A DNA stretch of 15,603 nucleotides from the NCBI GenBank assembly GCA_905215575.1, contig CAJMQV010000030.1:1-15603 (forward strand), in the 5' to 3' direction. Numbering within the stretch: position 1 is the first letter of the stretch; every line of letters begins with the position of its first letter. The translations under genes were made by a program, and so were the position numbers. The notes below the pieces were generated by a model. The model saw nothing but the letters and a program-made list of their open reading frames with translations. It did no database searches and had not been told where the DNA came from. Of this stretch, positions 13,263-15,603 are shown piece by piece. This DNA comes from an uncultured bacterium. Its GTDB lineage: Bacteria > Bacteroidota > Bacteroidia > Bacteroidales > Bacteroidaceae.

Positions 13263-15359
13263 ATGTTGGATCTGGAACGACAGGATATTAAGTTTCTACC
13301 GGGTGTAGGACCGCAGCGTGCGCGATTGCTTAATGATGAATTGAAAATCTACACGCTGAACGACCTGCTTTATTATTTCCCTTATAAGCATATTGATCGC
13401 AGTAGGTTGTACTCCATAAAGGAACTTACTGCCGATATGCCGTATGTACAGATCAAAGGGCAGATTCTCAGTTATGAAACGGAAGGTGAAGGGCGTAAGC
13501 GTCGTCTGATTGCTCATTTTACGGATGGCTATGGAGTGGTGGATTTGGTATGGTTTCAGGGAATCAAGTATATTGCTTCTCATTATAAGATACATCAGGA
13601 GTATATTGTGTTTGGAAGGCCCTCGGCCTTTAACGGGCGCATTAATATTTCGCATCCGGATATAGAGCCGGCCGAGCAACTGACACTTTCATCCATGCGG
13701 ATGCAACCTTACTATAACACTACGGAGAAGATGAAGCGCAGCGGGATGAATTCCCGTACACTGGAGCATTTTACTTCTACATTATTCCAGAAACTTGATG
13801 CTCCGGTTCCCGAAACCTTGCCACAATGGCTGGTGGATGAACTGCATCTGATTCCGTTGGGACAGGCTTTGCGCCAGGCTCATTATCCGGCAACAGCCGA
13901 AGAGTTGCGTCGTGCTCAATTCAGATTGAAGTTTGAAGAGCTTTTTTATGTTCAGCTTAATATCTTGCGTTACACACGCGACCGCATCCGCCGCTATCGG
14001 GGTTTCGTATTTTCGCGTGTCGGCAATTATTTCCATCAGTTTTACAGTGATTATTTGCCTTTTGCTCTGACTGGTGCCCAAAAGCGGGTTATCAAGGAAA
14101 TCCGTACGGATATGGGGAGCGGACGACAGATGAACCGTTTGCTGCAGGGCGATGTGGGTAGTGGCAAAACCTTGGTTGCTCTGATGTGTATGCTTATTGC
14201 TTTGGATAATGGCTATCAAGCCTGTATTATGGCGCCGACAGAGATTCTTGCCGAGCAGCATCTGGAAACTTTCCGTAATTTTTTAGGTGACATGCCTGTT
14301 ACGGTAGAACTGCTGAAAGGATCGGTCAAGGGCAAACGTCGTCAGGCGGTGCTCGATGGGGTGCGTGACGGGTCGGTACAGATTTTGGTCGGTACTCATG
14401 CCGTGCTGGAAGATCCGGTTGTGTTTCAGAATCTCGGTATGGTCGTGATTGATGAGCAGCATCGTTTTGGAGTGGCGCAGCGTGCCCGTTTATGGAGTAA
14501 GAATACTTGGCCGCCGCATGTACTGGTAATGACAGCCACCCCTATACCGCGTACCTTGGCCATGACGCTTTATGGCGATCTGGAAGTGTCGGTCATTGAT
14601 GAATTGCCTCCGGGAAGAAAACCGATACAAACTACACACCGTTTTGAGAACCAAAGGGAAAGTCTGTATCAGGGGGTACGGCGCGAGATACAGCGCGGGC
14701 GGCAGGTCTATGTGGTTTATCCGCTGATTCAGGAAAGTGAAAAGTTGGATATCAAAAATCTGGAGGAGGGATACGAGCATCTGTGCCAGGTCTTTCCGGA
14801 ATATCGAATCAGCAAAGTTCACGGTAAGATGAAAGCGCAGGAGAAGGATGAAGAGATGCAGCGGTTCATATCCGGGGAAACACAGATTCTGGTTGCCACA
14901 ACGGTGATCGAAGTAGGTGTGAATGTACCTAATGCTTCGGTGATGATTATAGAAAATGCCGAGCGCTTCGGACTGGCCCAATTACATCAGCTTCGTGGCC
15001 GGGTAGGGCGTGGGGCCGAACAGTCTTATTGTATTCTGGTTACGAAATACGAATTGAGTAAGGATACACGCCGGAGAATGCAGATTATGACCGAAACCAA
15101 TGATGGTTTTGAGATTGCTGAGGAAGATCTGAAATTGCGTGGACCGGGAGACTTGGAAGGTACACAGCAGAGCGGTATTGCCTTTGATTTGAAGTTGGCC
15201 AATCTGGCCCGTGACGGACAGATTTTGGAGTTGGCTCGTCAAAAGGCACAACAGTTGCTTGATGCTGATCCGGAAGAGAAAAGCTCAGAAAATCGGATTG
15301 TTTGGGCTCGTCTGGAACATTTGAGGAAAAATCAGGTAAATTGGTCGGCCATTTCTTGA
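13263..15359 (+). CDS. recG: ATP-dependent DNA helicase RecG
   Basis: A 698-residue superfamily-2 helicase that remodels stalled replication forks and branched recombination intermediates. The N-terminal wedge/OB domain takes about residues 1-230 (FLPGVGPQRARLL near the start; Y-F-P-Y at 37-40). The helicase core has Walker A GDVGSGKT (296-303), APTEILAEQH (about 325-334), DEQH (397-400), TATPIPRTLA and the motif VI region HQLRGRVGRG. The C-terminal part contains FEIAEEDLKLRGPGDLEGTQQSG, typical of RecG. All motifs are intact and the length is normal. The ATG at 13263 is 4 nt after the ispD stop. Confidence 0.98.
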   Translation: MLDLERQDIKFLPGVGPQRARLLNDELKIYTLNDLLYYFPYKHIDRSRLYSIKELTADMPYVQIKGQILSYETEGEGRKRRLIAHFTDGYGVVDLVWFQGIKYIASHYKIHQEYIVFGRPSAFNGRINISHPDIEPAEQLTLSSMRMQPYYNTTEKMKRSGMNSRTLEHFTSTLFQKLDAPVPETLPQWLVDELHLIPLGQALRQAHYPATAEELRRAQFRLKFEELFYVQLNILRYTRDRIRRYRGFVFSRVGNYFHQFYSDYLPFALTGAQKRVIKEIRTDMGSGRQMNRLLQGDVGSGKTLVALMCMLIALDNGYQACIMAPTEILAEQHLETFRNFLGDMPVTVELLKGSVKGKRRQAVLDGVRDGSVQILVGTHAVLEDPVVFQNLGMVVIDEQHRFGVAQRARLWSKNTWPPHVLVMTATPIPRTLAMTLYGDLEVSVIDELPPGRKPIQTTHRFENQRESLYQGVRREIQRGRQVYVVYPLIQESEKLDIKNLEEGYEHLCQVFPEYRISKVHGKMKAQEKDEEMQRFISGETQILVATTVIEVGVNVPNASVMIIENAERFGLAQLHQLRGRVGRGAEQSYCILVTKYELSKDTRRRMQIMTETNDGFEIAEEDLKLRGPGDLEGTQQSGIAFDLKLANLARDGQILELARQKAQQLLDADPEEKSSENRIVWARLEHLRKNQVNWSAIS

Positions 15360-15420
15360 TGATATTTGATAAGTATATGAAAATCAGATGTGTTCTGAAT
15401 GCTTAAAAGAGTTATGAAAC

Positions 15421-15482
15421 AAAAGCCTAACCACCTTTCAGGTTTAATTTTGGTAAAAAAGTATTAATATGGTTTGGCTTTT
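15421..15482 (+). terminator. Possible long-loop terminator hairpin after recG
   Basis: AAAAGCCTAACC (15421-15432) pairs with GGTTTGGCTTTT (15471-15482) with one mismatch, and T-rich sequence follows. The loop is long (38 nt) but holds its own small ACCT/AGGT hairpin (15433-15436, 15440-15443). The right arm overlaps the -33 box of the next promoter. Confidence 0.45.
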
Positions 15483-15504
15483 TGTTTGGAAAACGCTATT
15501 TTTG
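15473..15504 (+). promoter_or_regulatory. Consensus promoter reading off the right edge
   Basis: TTTG (15473-15476), a 20-nt spacer and TATTTTTG (15497-15504) match the Bacteroidota promoter exactly. The transcript would begin near 15511. Up to the edge it contains a CGGGC/GCCCG hairpin (15547-15551, 15561-15565), an AACAG/CTGTT hairpin (15579-15583, 15592-15596) and an ATG at 15597 that may start the next gene. Confidence 0.7.
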
Positions 15505-15603
15505 CAACCGGATGTTTGTTTAAAGTTCCTGCTTGTATCATGAGGTCGGGCGTTCGTTGAGCCCGTGTTTGTGTCGGGAACAGGCAAAAATCTGTTATGG
15601 CTT

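Noticed and set aside
100..15359. A new defence, toxin or mobile system
   Set aside because: Every sizeable gene fits a known housekeeping or envelope family. There is no integrase, transposase, toxin-antitoxin pair, abrupt composition change or tRNA attachment site that I can see.

Overview
The window looks like a chromosomal housekeeping segment from a Bacteroides/Phocaeicola-type member of the Bacteroidota. Three things point there: promoters of the form TTTG-N19-21-TAnnTTTG (the Bacteroidota primary sigma consensus) at several gene starts, a lack of strong Shine-Dalgarno sequences, and a Bacteroidota-type DUF2027-Smr protein, with a fully B12-independent anaerobic ribonucleotide reductase. 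No phage, transposase, CRISPR array, tRNA or rRNA gene was seen. I found no convincing new multi-gene system; the most interesting items are regulatory RNA and repeat structures and a few atypical proteins.

Layout: (1) 100-2082, plus strand: a KOW-like/DUF2027/Smr protein, a tiny zinc-ribbon protein and a secreted NlpC/P60 peptidase, closed by a bidirectional terminator and a 64-nt near-perfect inverted repeat (2143-2206). (2) 2245-3941, minus strand: a compact operon, read from right to left, of exonuclease III, a DgkA-family lipid kinase and a PAP2 phosphatase. (3) 4097-5149, plus: an endonuclease/exonuclease/phosphatase-fold lipoprotein, divergent from exonuclease III. (4) 5333-8439, plus: a good promoter, a long leader holding an AdoCbl (B12) riboswitch, then nrdD and nrdG, ended by a strong terminator. 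(5) 8652-11207, minus: a secreted S9 prolyl-oligopeptidase-family peptidase with an additional N-terminal domain. (6) 11435-12436, plus: an ApbE-family lipoprotein, ended by a 19-bp perfect terminator hairpin. (7) 12581-15359, plus: ispD and recG as a two-gene unit. (8) 15360-15603: a possible recG terminator, then a consensus promoter whose transcript runs off the right edge.

How the genes fit together: nrdDG makes deoxynucleotides anaerobically using SAM and a glycyl radical, without B12. The upstream B12 riboswitch suggests the cell lowers nrdDG when cobalamin is plentiful, probably because a B12-dependent reductase elsewhere can take over (inference). DgkA and PAP2 form a lipid kinase/lipid phosphatase pair next to a DNA-repair exonuclease. 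The other genes are isoprenoid synthesis (ispD), replication-fork rescue (recG), flavin transfer (ApbE) and envelope or periplasmic hydrolases.
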